Positions 21,438 to 36,865 are shown, counted from the stretch's first letter. The stretch is DNA of 59,149 bases from Bacillus taeanensis (GCF_003318295.1 NZ_QOCW01000030.1:1-59149), one strand, 5' to 3'. The notes: generated by a model from the sequence alone, not told the origin. A program made the numbers and translations.

Positions 21438-21648
21438 GATCGGACAAGCGGAAAGCATAATAATGACTAACATTCAACAAGATTTGCTTGCAGCATATCA
21501 TCTATATGTTGGGTGGTCATTTGCATGTATAAAAATGTTCCGATCTGGAAAAACTAATATAATCGAGAGTGGATAAGGGAAATTATGGATAAAGGACCCT
21601 TTTTCTTTTTTGTCTAGCAAAATATTTTTTTGATTTTTAAGCTAGACA
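21438..21648 (+). ncRNA. Structured rpoB leader region
   Basis: Nested helices: GATCGGA (21438-21444) with TCCGATC (21539-21545); AATGACTA (21462-21469) with TGGTCATT (21514-21521); CAGCATAT (21491-21498) with ATATGTTG (21504-21511). Downstream are a weak AAGGG/CCCTT hairpin followed by TTTTCTTTTTT (21575-21612), and a perfect inverted repeat TGTCTAGC (21611-21618)/GCTAGACA (21641-21648). No protein-coding potential is seen. The layout resembles a cis-regulatory leader with a possible attenuator; I recognise no named family. Confidence 0.5.
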
Positions 21649-21695
21649 TTGTCTTTTGATTAATTCTAAAATGCTGGATTTGAGGGGTGAATCAG

Positions 21696-24600
21696 TTGAC
21701 AGGTCAACTTGTTCAGTATGGACGCCACCGCCAAAGAAGAAGCTATGCGCGAATCAATGAAGTATTAGAATTACCAAACCTCATTGAAATTCAAACAGCT
21801 TCTTATCAATGGTTTCTTGATGAGGGTTTACGTGAGATGTTTCAAGACATTTCACCTATCGAAGATTTTACTGGAAATTTAGTTCTTGAGTTTATTGATT
21901 ATAGCTTAGGAGAGCCGAAATATCCGGTAGAAGAATCGAAGGAGCGCGATGTTACATATTCTGCGCCGTTACGAGTAAAAGTACGATTAATTAACAAAGA
22001 AACAGGCGAAGTGAAAGAGCAAGAAGTTTTTATGGGAGATTTCCCGCTCATGACAGAAACGGGTACGTTTGTAATCAATGGTGCCGAGCGCGTTATTGTT
22101 TCACAGCTTGTTCGTTCGCCGAGCGTTTATTATAGTAAAAAAATCGACAAAAATGGTAAAAAAGGGTTTACAGCAACAGTTATACCAAACCGTGGTGCAT
22201 GGTTAGAGTTTGAAACCGATGCAAAAGATGTTGTATATGTACGTATTGATCGTACAAGAAAAATACCTATTACAGTTTTATTACGTGCTTTAGGGTTTGG
22301 CTCTGATCAAGAAATCATCGATTTACTAGGAGAAGATGAGTTTTTAAAGAATACGTTGGAAAAGGATAACACGGATGGTACGGATAAAGCGCTTCTAGAA
22401 ATTTATGAACGCCTGCGTCCTGGTGAACCACCAACGGTTGATAATGCGAAAAGTTTGCTTGATTCGCGTTTCTTTGATCCGAAACGCTATGACCTTGCAA
22501 ATGTAGGCCGCTATAAAATCAACAAAAAACTTCATATTAAAAATCGTCTCTTTAACCAACGATTAGCAGAGAAGTTAATTGATCCTGAAACGGGTGAAGT
22601 GCTTGCTAATGAGGGAGATCTTTTAGATCGTCGTTTATTAGATCGTATCTTACCAGCGCTAGAGAGCAATGTCGGCTATCGTGAAGTAACACCGCATGGC
22701 GGAGTAGTGGAAGACGAAGATATTCGTTTGCAATCTATTAAGATTTACGCGCCAGATGATCCGAACAATGAGCGTGTTATTAATGTAATTGGAAACGGCA
22801 ACGTAGAACGTTCAGTTAAAAATATTACACCGGGCGATATTATTGCGGCGATTAACTATTTCTTTAACTTGCTCCATGAAGTTGGAAATACGGATGATAT
22901 TGACCATCTAGGAAATCGCCGTCTTCGTTCTGTTGGTGAACTTTTACAAAATCAATTCCGTATTGGTTTATCGCGTATGGAGCGCGTTGTGCGTGAACGT
23001 ATGTCTATCCAAGATCCAAATGCGATTACACCACAGGCGCTTATTAATATTCGTCCTGTTATTGCTTCAATTAAAGAGTTCTTTGGAAGTTCTCAGCTTT
23101 CACAATTTATGGACCAAACAAATCCGCTTGCAGAATTAACACATAAACGTCGTTTATCTGCATTAGGACCAGGTGGTTTAACACGTGAACGTGCTGGATT
23201 TGAAGTGCGTGACGTTCACTATTCTCACTATGGCCGTATGTGTCCGATTGAAACACCTGAGGGACCAAATATCGGGTTAATTAACTCGCTTTCAAGTTAT
23301 GCAAAAGTAAACGAGTACGGCTTTATTGAAACGCCGTATCGTCGTGTTGATCCTGAAACAGGAAAAGTGACAACTCGAATTGATTATTTAACAGCTGATG
23401 AAGAAGATCATTATATAGTGGCACAGGCAAATGCGAAACTTGCAGATGATGGTTCATTTATTGATGATGAAATTGTTGCACGTTTCCGTGGCGAGAATAC
23501 AATTGTAAAGCGTGAGCGTCTTGATTATATGGACGTATCTCCTAAACAAGTAGTTTCTGCTGCAACAGCATGTATTCCATTCTTAGAAAACGATGACTCA
23601 AACCGTGCCTTAATGGGAGCGAACATGCAGCGTCAAGCTGTTCCGTTATTAGTTCCTGAGTCTCCAATTGTCGGAACGGGTATGGAGCACGTATCTGCGA
23701 AAGACTCTGGTGCCGCTGTTATTTGTAAACACCCTGGTATCGTAGAACGCGTTAGTGCCGCTGAAGTATGGGTACGTCGTGTTCATGAAGTGGATGGTCA
23801 AGAAGTAAAAGGTGAACTTGATAAATATAAATTATTAAAATTTATTCGCTCTAACCAAGGAACATGCTACAACCAACGTCCGATTGTAAGCACACATGAC
23901 CGCGTTGTAAAAGGTGAGATTCTTGCTGATGGTCCTTCAATGGAAATAGGCGAATTAGCATTAGGACGTAATGTTCTTGTAGCCTTTATGACTTGGGACG
24001 GTTATAACTATGAAGATGCCGTTATTATGAGTGAGCGTCTTGTAAAAGATGATGTGTATACGTCTGTTCATATTGAAGAATATGAATCAGAAGCTCGTGA
24101 TACGAAATTAGGACCAGAAGAAATTACACGCGACATTCCAAACGTTGGGGAAGATGCATTAAAAAATCTTGATGATCGCGGTATTATTCGTGTTGGTGCT
24201 GAAGTAAAAGACGGAGATATTCTTGTTGGAAAAGTAACGCCAAAAGGTGTAACTGAATTAACGGCAGAAGAGCGTCTCTTACATGCAATTTTCGGAGAAA
24301 AAGCACGTGAAGTACGTGATACATCTCTTCGTGTGCCGCACGGTGGAGATGGAATTGTACATGATGTAAAAGTATTTAACCGTGAAGACGGTGACGAATT
24401 ACCGCCGGGTGTGAACCAGCTTGTTCGTGCATACATTGTACAAAAACGTAAAATTCACGAAGGCGATAAAATGGCAGGACGTCACGGAAACAAAGGTGTT
24501 ATCTCACGTATTCTTCCAGAAGAAGATATGCCTTATTTACCAGATGGCACGCCTGTTGATATCATGTTAAACCCATTAGGTGTACCATCTCGTATGAACA

Positions 24601-25238
24601 TTGGTCAGGTATTGGAGTTACATCTTGGGATGGCTGCGCGTCAATTGAACATTCATGTTGCGACACCAGTATTTGACGGTGCACGTGAAGATGATGTGTG
24701 GGAAACATTAGAAGAAGCAGGAATGTCACGTGACGGTAAAACGGTTCTTTATGATGGTCGTACAGGTGAACCATTTGATAATCGTGTTTCTGTTGGTGTC
24801 ATGTACATGATTAAACTTGCACACATGGTTGATGATAAACTGCATGCACGCTCAACCGGACCTTACTCTCTTGTTACGCAGCAGCCGCTCGGTGGTAAAG
24901 CCCAGTTTGGTGGTCAGCGTTTTGGAGAAATGGAAGTATGGGCACTTGAAGCATATGGAGCAGCATATACACTTCAAGAAATTCTTACTGTTAAGTCAGA
25001 TGATGTGGTTGGACGCGTAAAAACTTATGAGGCAATTGTTAAAGGTGAAAATGTACCACAACCTGGTGTTCCTGAATCATTCAAAGTATTAATTAAGGAA
25101 CTGCAAAGCCTTGGTATGGACGTTAAAATTCTTTCAGGTGATGAGCAAGAAATCGAAATGAAAGAACTTGATGATGAAGATGAGCAAGTGAACGAAAAAT
25201 TAAACCTAAACGTTGAGTCCGATCCAGTTACTAAGTAA
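21696..25238 (+). CDS. rpoB: DNA-directed RNA polymerase subunit beta
   Basis: 1180 residues from TTG 21696 (GAGGGGTGA 6 nt upstream, same start as in B. subtilis); GTG 21687 lies within the SD. Full-length Firmicute beta lacking the large proteobacterial insertions. The rifampicin region has the wild-type residues ([26 protein letters not shown]), so no resistance mutation is visible there. The C-terminus is acidic, as in Bacillus. It is followed closely by rpoC. Confidence 0.99.
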   Translation: MTGQLVQYGRHRQRRSYARINEVLELPNLIEIQTASYQWFLDEGLREMFQDISPIEDFTGNLVLEFIDYSLGEPKYPVEESKERDVTYSAPLRVKVRLINKETGEVKEQEVFMGDFPLMTETGTFVINGAERVIVSQLVRSPSVYYSKKIDKNGKKGFTATVIPNRGAWLEFETDAKDVVYVRIDRTRKIPITVLLRALGFGSDQEIIDLLGEDEFLKNTLEKDNTDGTDKALLEIYERLRPGEPPTVDNAKSLLDSRFFDPKRYDLANVGRYKINKKLHIKNRLFNQRLAEKLIDPETGEVLANEGDLLDRRLLDRILPALESNVGYREVTPHGGVVEDEDIRLQSIKIYAPDDPNNERVINVIGNGNVERSVKNITPGDIIAAINYFFNLLHEVGNTDDIDHLGNRRLRSVGELLQNQFRIGLSRMERVVRERMSIQDPNAITPQALINIRPVIASIKEFFGSSQLSQFMDQTNPLAELTHKRRLSALGPGGLTRERAGFEVRDVHYSHYGRMCPIETPEGPNIGLINSLSSYAKVNEYGFIETPYRRVDPETGKVTTRIDYLTADEEDHYIVAQANAKLADDGSFIDDEIVARFRGENTIVKRERLDYMDVSPKQVVSAATACIPFLENDDSNRALMGANMQRQAVPLLVPESPIVGTGMEHVSAKDSGAAVICKHPGIVERVSAAEVWVRRVHEVDGQEVKGELDKYKLLKFIRSNQGTCYNQRPIVSTHDRVVKGEILADGPSMEIGELALGRNVLVAFMTWDGYNYEDAVIMSERLVKDDVYTSVHIEEYESEARDTKLGPEEITRDIPNVGEDALKNLDDRGIIRVGAEVKDGDILVGKVTPKGVTELTAEERLLHAIFGEKAREVRDTSLRVPHGGDGIVHDVKVFNREDGDELPPGVNQLVRAYIVQKRKIHEGDKMAGRHGNKGVISRILPEEDMPYLPDGTPVDIMLNPLGVPSRMNIGQVLELHLGMAARQLNIHVATPVFDGAREDDVWETLEEAGMSRDGKTVLYDGRTGEPFDNRVSVGVMYMIKLAHMVDDKLHARSTGPYSLVTQQPLGGKAQFGGQRFGEMEVWALEAYGAAYTLQEILTVKSDDVVGRVKTYEAIVKGENVPQPGVPESFKVLIKELQSLGMDVKILSGDEQEIEMKELDDEDEQVNEKLNLNVESDPVTK

Positions 25239-25273
25239 GGATAAAACCGGTAATTTAAAGGGAGGTAGGCCCC

Positions 25274-28200
25274 TTGATAGACGTAAATAACTTTGAATAT
25301 ATGAAAATCGGTCTTGCTTCACCCGATAAAATTCGTTCTTGGTCACGCGGTGAAGTAAAAAAACCAGAAACAATTAATTATCGTACGTTAAAACCAGAAA
25401 AAGATGGCCTTTTCTGTGAGCGTATTTTCGGTCCAACAAAAGACTGGGAATGTCATTGTGGGAAATATAAACGTGTTCGTTACAAAGGCGTTGTTTGTGA
25501 TCGCTGTGGTGTCGAAGTAACACGTGCTAAGGTTCGTCGTGAGCGCATGGGGCATATTGAACTCGCTGCCCCTGTCTCACATATTTGGTATTTTAAAGGT
25601 ATCCCTAGCCGTATGGGTCTCGTTTTGGATATGTCCCCAAGAGCCCTTGAAGAAGTTATTTATTTTGCTTCCTACGTTGTAACGGATACAGGTGATACAC
25701 CGCTTGAGAAAAAACAGCTGTTATCTGAAAAAGAGTTTCGTACGTATCGTGAAAAGTATGGTCAATCTTTCTCGGCACAAATGGGTGCTGAAGCAATAAA
25801 GAAAATCTTATCAGATATTGATCTTGATAAAGAAGTAGAAGTTTTAAAAGAAGAAGTGAAAACAGCACAAGGACAGCGTCGTACACGTGCTGTAAAACGT
25901 CTTGAAGTATTGGAAGCTTTCCGTAATTCTGGAAATGATCCATCATGGATGATCTTAGATGTACTTCCGGTTATTCCACCTGAGCTTCGTCCAATGGTCC
26001 AGCTTGATGGTGGTCGTTTTGCAACATCGGATTTAAACGACTTATATCGCCGTGTTATTAACCGTAACAATCGATTAAAGCGTTTATTAGATTTAGGTGC
26101 GCCTAGCATTATCGTCCAAAATGAAAAGCGTATGCTTCAAGAAGCGGTAGATGCTCTAATTGATAACGGTCGTCGTGGCCGTCCGGTTACAGGTCCTGGT
26201 AATCGTCCGTTGAAGTCTCTTTCACACATGTTGAAAGGAAAGCAAGGGCGTTTCCGTCAAAATCTACTAGGTAAGCGTGTAGACTACTCTGGTCGTTCTG
26301 TAATCGTCGTTGGTCCAAACTTAAAAATGTATCAATGTGGATTACCGAAAGAAATGGCACTTGAGCTGTTTAAGCCGTTCGTTATGAAAGAACTCGTTTC
26401 AAAAGGGCTTGCACATAATATTAAAAGTGCAAAGCGTAAAGTGGAGAAATTGCATCCAGAAGTTTGGGACGTTCTTGAAGAAGTAATCAGAGAGCACCCG
26501 GTTCTTCTTAACCGTGCACCAACACTTCACAGACTTGGAATCCAAGCATTTGAACCGACACTCGTAGAAGGTCGCGCGATCCGTCTTCATCCACTTGTAT
26601 GTACAGCATACAATGCGGACTTTGATGGAGACCAAATGGCTGTACACGTTCCATTATCTGCAGAAGCACAAGCAGAAGCACGTCTATTAATGCTTGCGGC
26701 ACAAAACATCTTAAATCCGAAAGATGGTAAGCCGGTTGTTACACCTTCACAGGATATGGTATTAGGTAACTACTATCTAACAATGGAGCGCAGTGGTGCT
26801 GTTGGTGAAGGTTCCATCTTTAAAGATACAAACGAGGCGCTAATTGCTTATCAAAACGGTTATGTACATCTTCATACTCGTATTGCGATTCAAGCAAGTT
26901 CGCTTCAAAAAACATCGTTTACAGAAGAGCAAAATAAAATGCTTCTTCTTACAACCGTTGGTAAGCTGATCTTTAATGAAATCTTACCACCGTCATTCCC
27001 TTACATTAATGAGCCGACAATGACGAATCTTCAAGAGAAAACTCCTGAAAAGTATTTCGTGCCAGCTCATGTAAATGTAAAAGAAGAATTTGCAAATCGT
27101 GAGGAGATTTCTCCGTTTAAAAAAGGAATTCTTGGTAAAATCATTGCGGAAGTGTTTAAACGTTTCAAAATTACAGAAACATCAAAAATGCTTGACCGCA
27201 TGAAAAACCTTGGATTTAGATATTCTACAAAAGCTGGTATTACAGTAGGAGTAGCAGACGTTGTAGTATTACCTGATAAACAGGAAATTCTTGACGAAGC
27301 AGATGAAAAAGTAGCAAAAGTAATGAAGCAGTTCCGCCGTGGTTTAATTACAGATGAAGAGCGTTATGACCGCATTATCTCTATTTGGAGCTCAGCAAAA
27401 GATGTGATTCAAGAGAAGCTGATGAAATCCCTTGATATTCGCAACCCAATCTTTATGATGAGTGACTCTGGAGCCCGTGGTAATGCTTCAAACTTTACGC
27501 AGCTTGCAGGTATGCGTGGATTAATGGCTAACCCGTCTGGCCGTATTATTGAGCTTCCGATTAAATCAAGTTTCCGTGAAGGATTAACAGTACTCGAATA
27601 CTTTATCTCGACCCACGGTGCTCGTAAAGGTCTAGCGGATACAGCTCTTAAAACAGCTGACTCTGGTTACTTAACACGCCGTCTTGTAGACGTTGCGCAG
27701 GATGTTATTGTTCGCGACGATGATTGTGGAACAGATAGAGGTCTTCCAATTCGTGCGATTCGCGACAACAACAATGAAATCATCGAAAACTTGTACGATC
27801 GTATGGTAGGTCGTTATGCGTTTAGAACGGTTAAACATCCTGAAACAAATGAAGTCATTGTAAAGAAAAACGAATTAATCACAGAAGATATTGCCCAGTA
27901 CATTTATGATCTTGAAATCGAAGAAATTTCAATTCGTTCTGTGTTTACGTGCAGCACAAGTCATGGTGTATGTAAAAAATGTTATGGCCGCAACTTAGCA
28001 ACAGGTTCAAGCGTTGAAGTTGGAGAAGCAGTTGGAATTATTGCTGCCCAATCAATCGGGGAACCGGGTACACAGCTTACGATGCGTACATTCCACACAG
28101 GTGGGGTAGCAGGAGACGATATTACACAAGGTCTTCCACGTATTCAGGAGCTGTTTGAGGCTCGTAATCCGAAAGGTCAAGCGGTTATCTCTGAACTTGA

Positions 28201-28900
28201 TGGTACAGTAATTGATATTTCAGAAGTAAAAGAAAAACGTGAAATTGTTGTTCAAGGCAATATTGAAACACGCAATTATCCAGTACCGTATGGAGCTCGT
28301 ATTAAAGCTAAAATTGGCGATGTTGTAAAAGCAGGTCAAGAGCTTACAGAAGGTTCAATCGATCCGAAAGAGCTTATGCTTATTACTGGTATGGAAGGTG
28401 TTCAATCTTACCTGCTGAAAGAAGTACAAAAAGTATATCGTATGCAGGGTGTAGAAATTGGCGACAAGCACGTTGAAGTAATGGTTCGTCAAATGATGAG
28501 AAAAATCCGTGTCATTGACGCAGGACATACCGATGTATTACCAGGTTCCTTAATGGATATCCATCAGTTTACTGATGTCAATAAGGAGGCACTTGCTAAA
28601 GGTGGGCAACCAGCAACAGGACGCCCTGTATTACTCGGTATTACAAAAGCGTCACTTGAAACAGAATCTTTCTTATCTGCAGCTTCATTCCAAGAAACAA
28701 CGCGTGTGTTAACAGATGCCGCTATTAAAGGGAAACGTGATGAACTTCTTGGATTAAAGGAAAATGTAATTATTGGTAAATTAGTTCCTGCTGGTACAGG
28801 AATGAATAGATATCGTAATGTCGGGGTCACTTCCGGAGCTGAAAACACTGAAGAATTAAGTGTTGACGCAGAGTTAAACGATCTTATTAAACAAGATTAA
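25274..28900 (+). CDS. rpoC: DNA-directed RNA polymerase subunit beta'
   Basis: 1208 residues from TTG 25274 (GGGAGG at 25260-25265). An N-terminal zinc ribbon (CHCG...CDRCG), the catalytic [12 protein letters not shown] triad holding Mg, the bridge helix/trigger loop region ([16 protein letters not shown]) and the second cysteine cluster ([11 protein letters not shown]). No insertion or truncation. Confidence 0.99.
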   Translation: MIDVNNFEYMKIGLASPDKIRSWSRGEVKKPETINYRTLKPEKDGLFCERIFGPTKDWECHCGKYKRVRYKGVVCDRCGVEVTRAKVRRERMGHIELAAPVSHIWYFKGIPSRMGLVLDMSPRALEEVIYFASYVVTDTGDTPLEKKQLLSEKEFRTYREKYGQSFSAQMGAEAIKKILSDIDLDKEVEVLKEEVKTAQGQRRTRAVKRLEVLEAFRNSGNDPSWMILDVLPVIPPELRPMVQLDGGRFATSDLNDLYRRVINRNNRLKRLLDLGAPSIIVQNEKRMLQEAVDALIDNGRRGRPVTGPGNRPLKSLSHMLKGKQGRFRQNLLGKRVDYSGRSVIVVGPNLKMYQCGLPKEMALELFKPFVMKELVSKGLAHNIKSAKRKVEKLHPEVWDVLEEVIREHPVLLNRAPTLHRLGIQAFEPTLVEGRAIRLHPLVCTAYNADFDGDQMAVHVPLSAEAQAEARLLMLAAQNILNPKDGKPVVTPSQDMVLGNYYLTMERSGAVGEGSIFKDTNEALIAYQNGYVHLHTRIAIQASSLQKTSFTEEQNKMLLLTTVGKLIFNEILPPSFPYINEPTMTNLQEKTPEKYFVPAHVNVKEEFANREEISPFKKGILGKIIAEVFKRFKITETSKMLDRMKNLGFRYSTKAGITVGVADVVVLPDKQEILDEADEKVAKVMKQFRRGLITDEERYDRIISIWSSAKDVIQEKLMKSLDIRNPIFMMSDSGARGNASNFTQLAGMRGLMANPSGRIIELPIKSSFREGLTVLEYFISTHGARKGLADTALKTADSGYLTRRLVDVAQDVIVRDDDCGTDRGLPIRAIRDNNNEIIENLYDRMVGRYAFRTVKHPETNEVIVKKNELITEDIAQYIYDLEIEEISIRSVFTCSTSHGVCKKCYGRNLATGSSVEVGEAVGIIAAQSIGEPGTQLTMRTFHTGGVAGDDITQGLPRIQELFEARNPKGQAVISELDGTVIDISEVKEKREIVVQGNIETRNYPVPYGARIKAKIGDVVKAGQELTEGSIDPKELMLITGMEGVQSYLLKEVQKVYRMQGVEIGDKHVEVMVRQMMRKIRVIDAGHTDVLPGSLMDIHQFTDVNKEALAKGGQPATGRPVLLGITKASLETESFLSAASFQETTRVLTDAAIKGKRDELLGLKENVIIGKLVPAGTGMNRYRNVGVTSGAENTEELSVDAELNDLIKQD

Positions 28901-28908
28901 GCAGAGTG

Positions 28909-28937
28909 TTGACAAAGGGCGCATGGGGTGATATTAT
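28909..28937 (+). promoter_or_regulatory. Promoter of rplGB-rpsL region
   Basis: TTGACA (28909-28914), 17 nt, TATTAT (28932-28937) with TGa before the -10. Very close to the sigma-A consensus, starting 9 nt after the rpoC stop. Confidence 0.85.
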
Positions 28938-28979
28938 TACGAAGTGCGCCCGAAACCCTGTGCTTTGGAGGATATGCGA

Positions 28980-29764
<785 letters not shown>

Positions 29765-29811
29765 GAATGAACTTAAAATAATATATTAATGATATGAAAG
29801 GGGGGAATCCG

Positions 29812-30282
29812 ATGCCACGTAAAGGACCTGTTGAGCGTCGTGATGTATTACCTGATCCAATTTACAATTCAAAGCTTGTTACTCGTTTAATTAACCGTAT
29901 CATGGTTGATGGAAAACGTGGGGTAGCGCAAACAATTCTTTATAACGCTTTTGAACTTGTACAAAAACGTACAAACCAAGAGCCTATGGAAGTGTTTGAG
30001 CAAGCATTAAAAAACGTTATGCCTGTACTTGAAGTTAAAGCGCGTCGTGTTGGTGGTGCAAACTATCAAGTTCCTGTAGAAGTTCGCCCAGAGCGCCGTA
30101 CTACACTAGGACTTCGTTGGTTAGTAAACTATTCACGTCTTCGCGGCGAAAAAACAATGGAAGAGCGTCTTGCATATGAAATTATCGATGCTTCAAATAA
30201 CACTGGTGCAGCTGTTAAGAAGCGTGAAGATGTTCATAAAATGGCTGAAGCTAACAAAGCATTCGCTCATTACCGTTGGTAA
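29812..30282 (+). CDS. rpsG: 30S ribosomal protein S7
   Basis: 156 residues from ATG 29812 (AAAGGGGGGAA upstream). [14 protein letters not shown] at the N-terminus and [15 protein letters not shown] are typical. S7 nucleates assembly of the 30S head and, in some bacteria, regulates the str operon. Confidence 0.98.
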   Translation: MPRKGPVERRDVLPDPIYNSKLVTRLINRIMVDGKRGVAQTILYNAFELVQKRTNQEPMEVFEQALKNVMPVLEVKARRVGGANYQVPVEVRPERRTTLGLRWLVNYSRLRGEKTMEERLAYEIIDASNNTGAAVKKREDVHKMAEANKAFAHYRW

Positions 30283-30329
30283 GCTAATTAATCAAATATT
30301 AATTCCCACTAAAGGAAGGAGAAATACTG

Positions 30330-32408
30330 ATGGCAAGAGAGTTCTCCTTAAAGAATACGCGTAATATCGGAATCATGGCACACATCGATGCTGGTAAAAC
30401 GACAACTACTGAGCGTATCTTGTTCTATACTGGCCGTATCCATAAAATTGGTGAAACACATGAAGGTGCTTCTCAAATGGACTGGATGGAGCAAGAGCAA
30501 GAACGCGGTATTACGATCACTTCCGCTGCGACAACTGCACAGTGGAAAGGTCACCGTGTTAACATCATCGATACGCCAGGACACGTAGACTTCACAGTTG
30601 AAGTTGAACGTTCGTTACGTGTATTAGACGGAGCAGTAGCGGTACTTGATGCACAATCTGGTGTAGAACCGCAAACTGAGACAGTTTGGCGTCAAGCAAC
30701 AACTTATGGAGTTCCACGTGTTGTATTTGTTAATAAAATGGATAAAACAGGTGCGGATTTCATTTACTCATTAGGTACAATGCATGATCGCTTACAAGCA
30801 AATGCGCATGCGATTCAATTACCAATTGGTGCTGAAGATGATTTTGAAGGTATCATTGACTTAGTAGAGATGAAAGCTTATATCTACGAAGATGACCTTG
30901 GAACTCGTACAGCAGCTAGCGAAATTCCAGATGCTTATAAAGAGCAAGCTGAAGAATATCGTACAAAGCTAGTTGAAGCAGTAGCAGAGCTTGATGAAGA
31001 GTTAATGATGAAGTACCTTGAGGGTGAAGAGTTAACAATTGATGAAATCAAAGCAGCAATCCGTAAAGGAACATGTAACGTTGAATTCTTCCCTGTTCTT
31101 TGTGGTTCAGCATTTAAGAACAAAGGTGTTCAATTAGTTCTTGACGCTGTTCTTGATTACTTACCTGCACCAGTTGATGTACCAGCTATTAAAGGTATTA
31201 TTCCTGATAGCGAAGAGGAAGTAACACGTGAATCTAGTGATGATGCTCCATTCTCAGCATTAGCATTTAAAGTTATGACTGATCCTTATGTTGGTAAGCT
31301 AACATTCTTCCGTGTATACTCTGGTACACTTGATTCTGGTTCTTATGTACAAAACTCAACAAAAGGTAAGCGTGAGCGTGTTGGTCGTATCCTACAAATG
31401 CACGCGAACTCTCGTGAAGAGATTTCAACTGTATACGCTGGAGACATTGCTGCAGCGGTAGGTTTAAAAGATACATCAACAGGTGACACACTTTGTGATG
31501 ACAAAAATCTTGTTATCCTTGAATCTATGGAATTCCCAGAGCCAGTTATCTCTGTTGCGATTGAGCCTAAAACAAAATCTGACCAAGATAAAATGGGTCA
31601 AGCACTTGCGAAACTTGCTGAAGAAGATCCAACATTCCGTACTGAAACAAACGAAGAAACTGGTCAAACAATTATCTCTGGTATGGGTGAACTTCACCTT
31701 GATATCATTGTTGACCGTATGAAGCGTGAGTTTAAAGTAGAAGCTAATGTTGGTGCTCCACAAGTATCATACCGTGAGACAATCCGCAGTGCTGCAAAAG
31801 TTGAAGGTAAATTCGTACGTCAATCTGGTGGACGTGGACAATATGGACACGTTGTTATTGAGTTCGAACCAAACGAAGAAGGCGCTGGTTTTGAATTTGA
31901 AAACAAAATCGTCGGTGGTGTTGTTCCTCGTGAATACATCCCAGCTGTTCAACAAGGTCTAGAAGAATCATTGCAAAATGGTATGCTTGCTGGCTATCCA
32001 CTTGTTGATGTAAAAGCACGTCTTGTTTTTGGTTCATATCATGACGTTGACTCAAATGAAATGGCGTTTAAAATTGCCGCTTCAATGGCACTTAAAAATG
32101 CAAAATCTTCTACAAACCCAGTTTTACTTGAGCCAATGATGAAAGTCGAAGTTGTAATTCCTGAGGAATACATGGGCGACATCATGGGTGACATTACGAG
32201 CCGTCGTGGTCGTGTAGAAGGTATGGAAGCTCGCGGTAACGCACAAGTTGTTAAAGCGTTTGTTCCACTTTCTGAAATGTTTGGTTATGCAACATCTTTA
32301 CGTTCCCGTACACAAGGCCGTGGAACTTATACAATGCACTTCGATCACTACGAAGAAGTTCCTAAGTCAATTGGTGAAGAGATTATTAAAAAATCAGCAG
32401 GTCAATAA
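30330..32408 (+). CDS. fusA: Elongation factor G
   Basis: 692 residues. G domain motifs [29 protein letters not shown] and [10 protein letters not shown]; domains II-V follow, including the domain IV loop GGRGQYGHV. It catalyses ribosomal translocation. The RBS is AAGGAAGGAG. Confidence 0.99.
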   Translation: MAREFSLKNTRNIGIMAHIDAGKTTTTERILFYTGRIHKIGETHEGASQMDWMEQEQERGITITSAATTAQWKGHRVNIIDTPGHVDFTVEVERSLRVLDGAVAVLDAQSGVEPQTETVWRQATTYGVPRVVFVNKMDKTGADFIYSLGTMHDRLQANAHAIQLPIGAEDDFEGIIDLVEMKAYIYEDDLGTRTAASEIPDAYKEQAEEYRTKLVEAVAELDEELMMKYLEGEELTIDEIKAAIRKGTCNVEFFPVLCGSAFKNKGVQLVLDAVLDYLPAPVDVPAIKGIIPDSEEEVTRESSDDAPFSALAFKVMTDPYVGKLTFFRVYSGTLDSGSYVQNSTKGKRERVGRILQMHANSREEISTVYAGDIAAAVGLKDTSTGDTLCDDKNLVILESMEFPEPVISVAIEPKTKSDQDKMGQALAKLAEEDPTFRTETNEETGQTIISGMGELHLDIIVDRMKREFKVEANVGAPQVSYRETIRSAAKVEGKFVRQSGGRGQYGHVVIEFEPNEEGAGFEFENKIVGGVVPREYIPAVQQGLEESLQNGMLAGYPLVDVKARLVFGSYHDVDSNEMAFKIAASMALKNAKSSTNPVLLEPMMKVEVVIPEEYMGDIMGDITSRRGRVEGMEARGNAQVVKAFVPLSEMFGYATSLRSRTQGRGTYTMHFDHYEEVPKSIGEEIIKKSAGQ

Positions 32409-32445
32409 ATATTACCTGTTGTGTCAATAAATGTTTTATTGTAAT

Positions 32446-32481
32446 CTAAGATAGGCGAGACAATAAGCTCGTCTCTCTTAG
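32446..32481 (+). promoter_or_regulatory. Hairpin in the fusA-tuf gap with possible tuf promoter
   Basis: CTAAGA (32446-32451) pairs with TCTTAG (32476-32481) and GAGAC (32457-32461) with GTCTC (32471-32475), a two-part stem without a T-run. Just before it, TTGTGT (32419-32424)-N17-TAATCT (32442-32447) is a possible promoter for tuf. The hairpin would form the 5' end of that transcript. Confidence 0.4.
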
Positions 32482-32534
32482 TACAATAGTAAAAAAAAAT
32501 ACTTAATACTTGCTTTTAAAGGAGGAAATTACTC

Positions 32535-33725
<1,191 letters not shown>

Positions 33726-33742
33726 TTTATAGTTTGATGATT

Positions 33743-33772
33743 AAAGCACCTGGTTAAACCAGGTGCTTTTCT
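33743..33772 (+). terminator. Terminator after tuf
   Basis: AAAGCACCTGG (33743-33753), loop TTAAA, CCAGGTGCTTTT (33759-33770). End of the str operon. Confidence 0.93.
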
Positions 33773-33811
33773 ATATTATGTATAGAAAATTTTAGAAATT
33801 ATTAAAACCAC

Positions 33812-33840
33812 TTGCATTTCTACTACAAACTCATTATAAT
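33812..33840 (+). promoter_or_regulatory. S10 operon promoter P1
   Basis: TTGCAT (33812-33817), 17 nt, TATAAT (33835-33840). The first of two promoters spaced about 60 nt apart. Confidence 0.82.
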
Positions 33841-33870
33841 AGGAAAAGTGTGATCGACTTAAATTTCCGC

Positions 33871-33900
33871 TTGCAAACAATCTCAGTTGTTTGGTATAAT
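33871..33900 (+). promoter_or_regulatory. S10 operon promoter P2
   Basis: TTGCAA (33871-33876), 18 nt, TATAAT (33895-33900), with TGg before the -10 (extended). It is the nearer promoter of the super-operon. Confidence 0.82.
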
Positions 33901-34345
<445 letters not shown>

Positions 34346-34402
34346 ACCATTAAAATAGAAAGTTCTTTCATAGAATTTATAATAATTTAGGAGGTGTGAC
34401 TT

Positions 34403-35041
34403 ATGGCCAAAGGAATCTTAGGTAAAAAAATCGGCATGACACAAATTTTCGTTGAAGGCGGAGAATTATTACCTGTAACAGTTATTGAAGCTGCACCAAA
34501 CGTTGTACTTCAAAAGAAAACTGTTGAAACTGACGGATACAATGCAATCCAAGTAGGTTTTGATGATAAAAAGGAATCTCGTACAAACAAACCTGAAAAA
34601 GGTCATGCAGCAAAAGCAAATGCGAACCCTAAGCGCTACGTAAAAGAATTCCGTCTTGAAGATGCAGCGGAATATGAAGTTGGTCAAGAAGTCAAAGTTG
34701 ATATCTTTAGCGAAGGTGACATCATTGACGTAACAGGAATTTCTAAAGGTAAAGGATTCCAAGGTTCAATCAAACGTCATAACCAGTCTCGTGGACCTAT
34801 GTCTCACGGTTCTCGTTATCACCGTCGTCCTGGTTCAATGGGTGCTGTTGATCCAATGCGCGTATTTAAAGGTAAAGCATTACCTGGGCGTATGGGTGGC
34901 GAGCGCATTACTGTACAAAACTTAGAAGTTGTTAAAGTTGATACAGAGCGCAACCTATTATTAGTAAAAGGTAACGTACCTGGAGCGAAGAAAAGCTACG
35001 TTACAATCCAAAGTGCTGTAAAAGCAGCTGAAGCTAAGTAA
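34403..35041 (+). CDS. rplC: 50S ribosomal protein L3
   Basis: 212 residues, a few more than in B. subtilis. [13 protein letters not shown] at the N-terminus and the peptidyl-transferase-reaching loop ([14 protein letters not shown]) are intact. SD AGGAGGTG. An early-assembly protein of the 50S subunit. Confidence 0.98.
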   Translation: MAKGILGKKIGMTQIFVEGGELLPVTVIEAAPNVVLQKKTVETDGYNAIQVGFDDKKESRTNKPEKGHAAKANANPKRYVKEFRLEDAAEYEVGQEVKVDIFSEGDIIDVTGISKGKGFQGSIKRHNQSRGPMSHGSRYHRRPGSMGAVDPMRVFKGKALPGRMGGERITVQNLEVVKVDTERNLLLVKGNVPGAKKSYVTIQSAVKAAEAK

Positions 35042-35057
35042 GAAAGGAGGATAAATC

Positions 35058-35681
35058 GTGCCTAAAGTAGGATTATTCAACCAAAGCGGTTCACAAGTCG
35101 GCGATATCGAATTAAATGACGCTGTATTTGGAATTGAACCAAACCAAAATGTTGTTCATGACGCTGTTGTAATGCAGCAAGCTTCATTACGTCAAGGTAC
35201 ACACGCTGTAAAAAATCGTTCTGCGGTTGCCGGCGGCGGACGTAAGCCATGGCGTCAAAAAGGAACTGGACGTGCGCGTCAAGGTTCTATTCGTTCCCCT
35301 CAATGGGTAGGTGGTGGAGTTGTATTTGGTCCAACACCAAGAAGCTACAGCTACAAACTTCCAAAGAAAGTACGTCGTTTAGCGGTTAAATCTGTACTTT
35401 CTGCGAAGGTGCAAGAGAACGAACTAGTAGTTTTAGACGCATTAACTCTTAATGCTCCTAAAACAAAAGAAATCGTTGCTATTCTTTCTAACCTTTCAGC
35501 AGACAGCAAAGCATTAATCGTTACTGGCGATTATAACGAAGCAGTTGCAATGTCTGCACGAAATATCCCTGGTGTTACTGTTGTTACAGCTGATGGTGTA
35601 AATGTACTTGACTTAGTTAAACATGATAAGCTAGTAATGACAAAAGACGCAGTGGAAAAGGTAGAGGAGGTGCTAGCGTAA
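35058..35681 (+). CDS. rplD: 50S ribosomal protein L4
   Basis: 207 residues, GTG start after AAAGGAGG. The extended loop reaching the exit tunnel ([19 protein letters not shown]) is wild type at macrolide-relevant positions as far as I can judge. The stop TAA shares its last A with the rplW ATG. Confidence 0.98.
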   Translation: MPKVGLFNQSGSQVGDIELNDAVFGIEPNQNVVHDAVVMQQASLRQGTHAVKNRSAVAGGGRKPWRQKGTGRARQGSIRSPQWVGGGVVFGPTPRSYSYKLPKKVRRLAVKSVLSAKVQENELVVLDALTLNAPKTKEIVAILSNLSADSKALIVTGDYNEAVAMSARNIPGVTVVTADGVNVLDLVKHDKLVMTKDAVEKVEEVLA

Positions 35682-35971
35682 TGAAAGACGCACGCGATAT
35701 TATCAAGCGCCCGGTTATCACGGAAGCTTCAACTGATGTAATGGTAGACAAAAAGTATACGTTCGAAGTTGATCCTCGTGCTAACAAGACTCAAATTAAA
35801 CTTGCAGTAGAAGAAATTTTTGATGTGAAAGTAGCTAACGTAAACACGATGAACTACAAAGGGAAGTTCAAGCGTTTTGGACGTCATTCAGGCTACACTG
35901 CACGTCGTAAAAAAGCAGTTGTTCAATTAACACCAGAAAGCAAAGAATTAGACTTTTTTGAAGGTGTTTAA
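35681..35971 (+). CDS. rplW: 50S ribosomal protein L23
   Basis: 96 residues. [11 protein letters not shown] and [15 protein letters not shown] are typical. It lies at the exit tunnel and docks trigger factor and SRP. Its start overlaps the rplD stop by one base; AGAGGAGG lies inside rplD. Confidence 0.97.
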   Translation: MKDARDIIKRPVITEASTDVMVDKKYTFEVDPRANKTQIKLAVEEIFDVKVANVNTMNYKGKFKRFGRHSGYTARRKKAVVQLTPESKELDFFEGV

Positions 35972-36002
35972 TATTACTAAATAGCGAAGGAGGGAAATAA
36001 CA

Positions 36003-36833
36003 ATGGCTATCAAAAAGTATAAGCCGATAACAAACGGTCGTCGTGGTATGTCTGTATCTGATTTCGCTGAAATCACAACAGATCAACCCGAAAAGTCGCT
36101 GTTAGCTCCTTTAAAGAAAAATGCTGGTCGTAACAACCAAGGTCGCTTAACAGTACGTCATCAAGGCGGCGGCCACAAGCGTAAATATCGTATTATCGAT
36201 TTTAAACGTAACAAAGATGGAATACCAGGACGCGTTGCTACAATTGAGTATGATCCAAACCGTTCTGCAAACATCGCACTTATCAACTATGTTGATGGTG
36301 AAAAACGTTACATCCTAGCAGCAAAAGGATTAACAGTAGGTACTGAAATTATGTCAGGCCCTGAAGCAGACATTAAAGTAGGTAATGCATTACCACTTGC
36401 AAACATTCCAGTGGGTTCTACAATCCACAACATCGAATTACAACCTGGTAGAGGTGGACAATTAGTTCGTTCTGCTGGTGCTAGCGCACAATTACTAGGT
36501 AAAGAAGGTAAATATGTACTTGTACGTTTAACTTCTGGTGAAGTTCGTTTAATTCTTGCGGAGTGCCGTGCAACAATCGGTCAAGTAGGTAACTTAGAGC
36601 ACGAACTTATCAATATTGGTAAAGCTGGTCGTTCTCGTTGGTTAGGTAAACGCCCTACAGTTCGTGGTTCTGTAATGAACCCTAACGATCACCCACACGG
36701 TGGTGGTGAAGGTCGCGCGCCAATCGGACGTAAGTCTCCAATGACTCCTTGGGGTAAACCAACACTTGGTTACAAAACACGTAAGAAAAACAAACCATCT
36801 GACAAGTATATTGTACGTCGTCGTAAAAAATAA
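36003..36833 (+). CDS. rplB: 50S ribosomal protein L2
   Basis: 276 residues. [16 protein letters not shown] and the active-site-near [19 protein letters not shown], with its conserved His, are present. Needed for subunit joining and peptidyl transfer. Confidence 0.98.
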   Translation: MAIKKYKPITNGRRGMSVSDFAEITTDQPEKSLLAPLKKNAGRNNQGRLTVRHQGGGHKRKYRIIDFKRNKDGIPGRVATIEYDPNRSANIALINYVDGEKRYILAAKGLTVGTEIMSGPEADIKVGNALPLANIPVGSTIHNIELQPGRGGQLVRSAGASAQLLGKEGKYVLVRLTSGEVRLILAECRATIGQVGNLEHELINIGKAGRSRWLGKRPTVRGSVMNPNDHPHGGGEGRAPIGRKSPMTPWGKPTLGYKTRKKNKPSDKYIVRRRKK

Positions 36834-36843
36834 CGCGGTTGAG

Positions 36844-36865
36844 CTACGGTTCAATAGAACCGTAG
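36844..36865 (+). promoter_or_regulatory. Hairpin between rplB and rpsS
   Basis: CTACGGTTC-AATA-GAACCGTAG, a perfect 9-bp stem ending 25 nt before the rpsS ATG. No T-run. It may shield the mRNA or mark a processing site within the operon. Confidence 0.55.

Noticed and set aside
24068..24436. 122-residue minus-strand frame inside rpoB
   Set aside because: Antisense shadow of a conserved gene.
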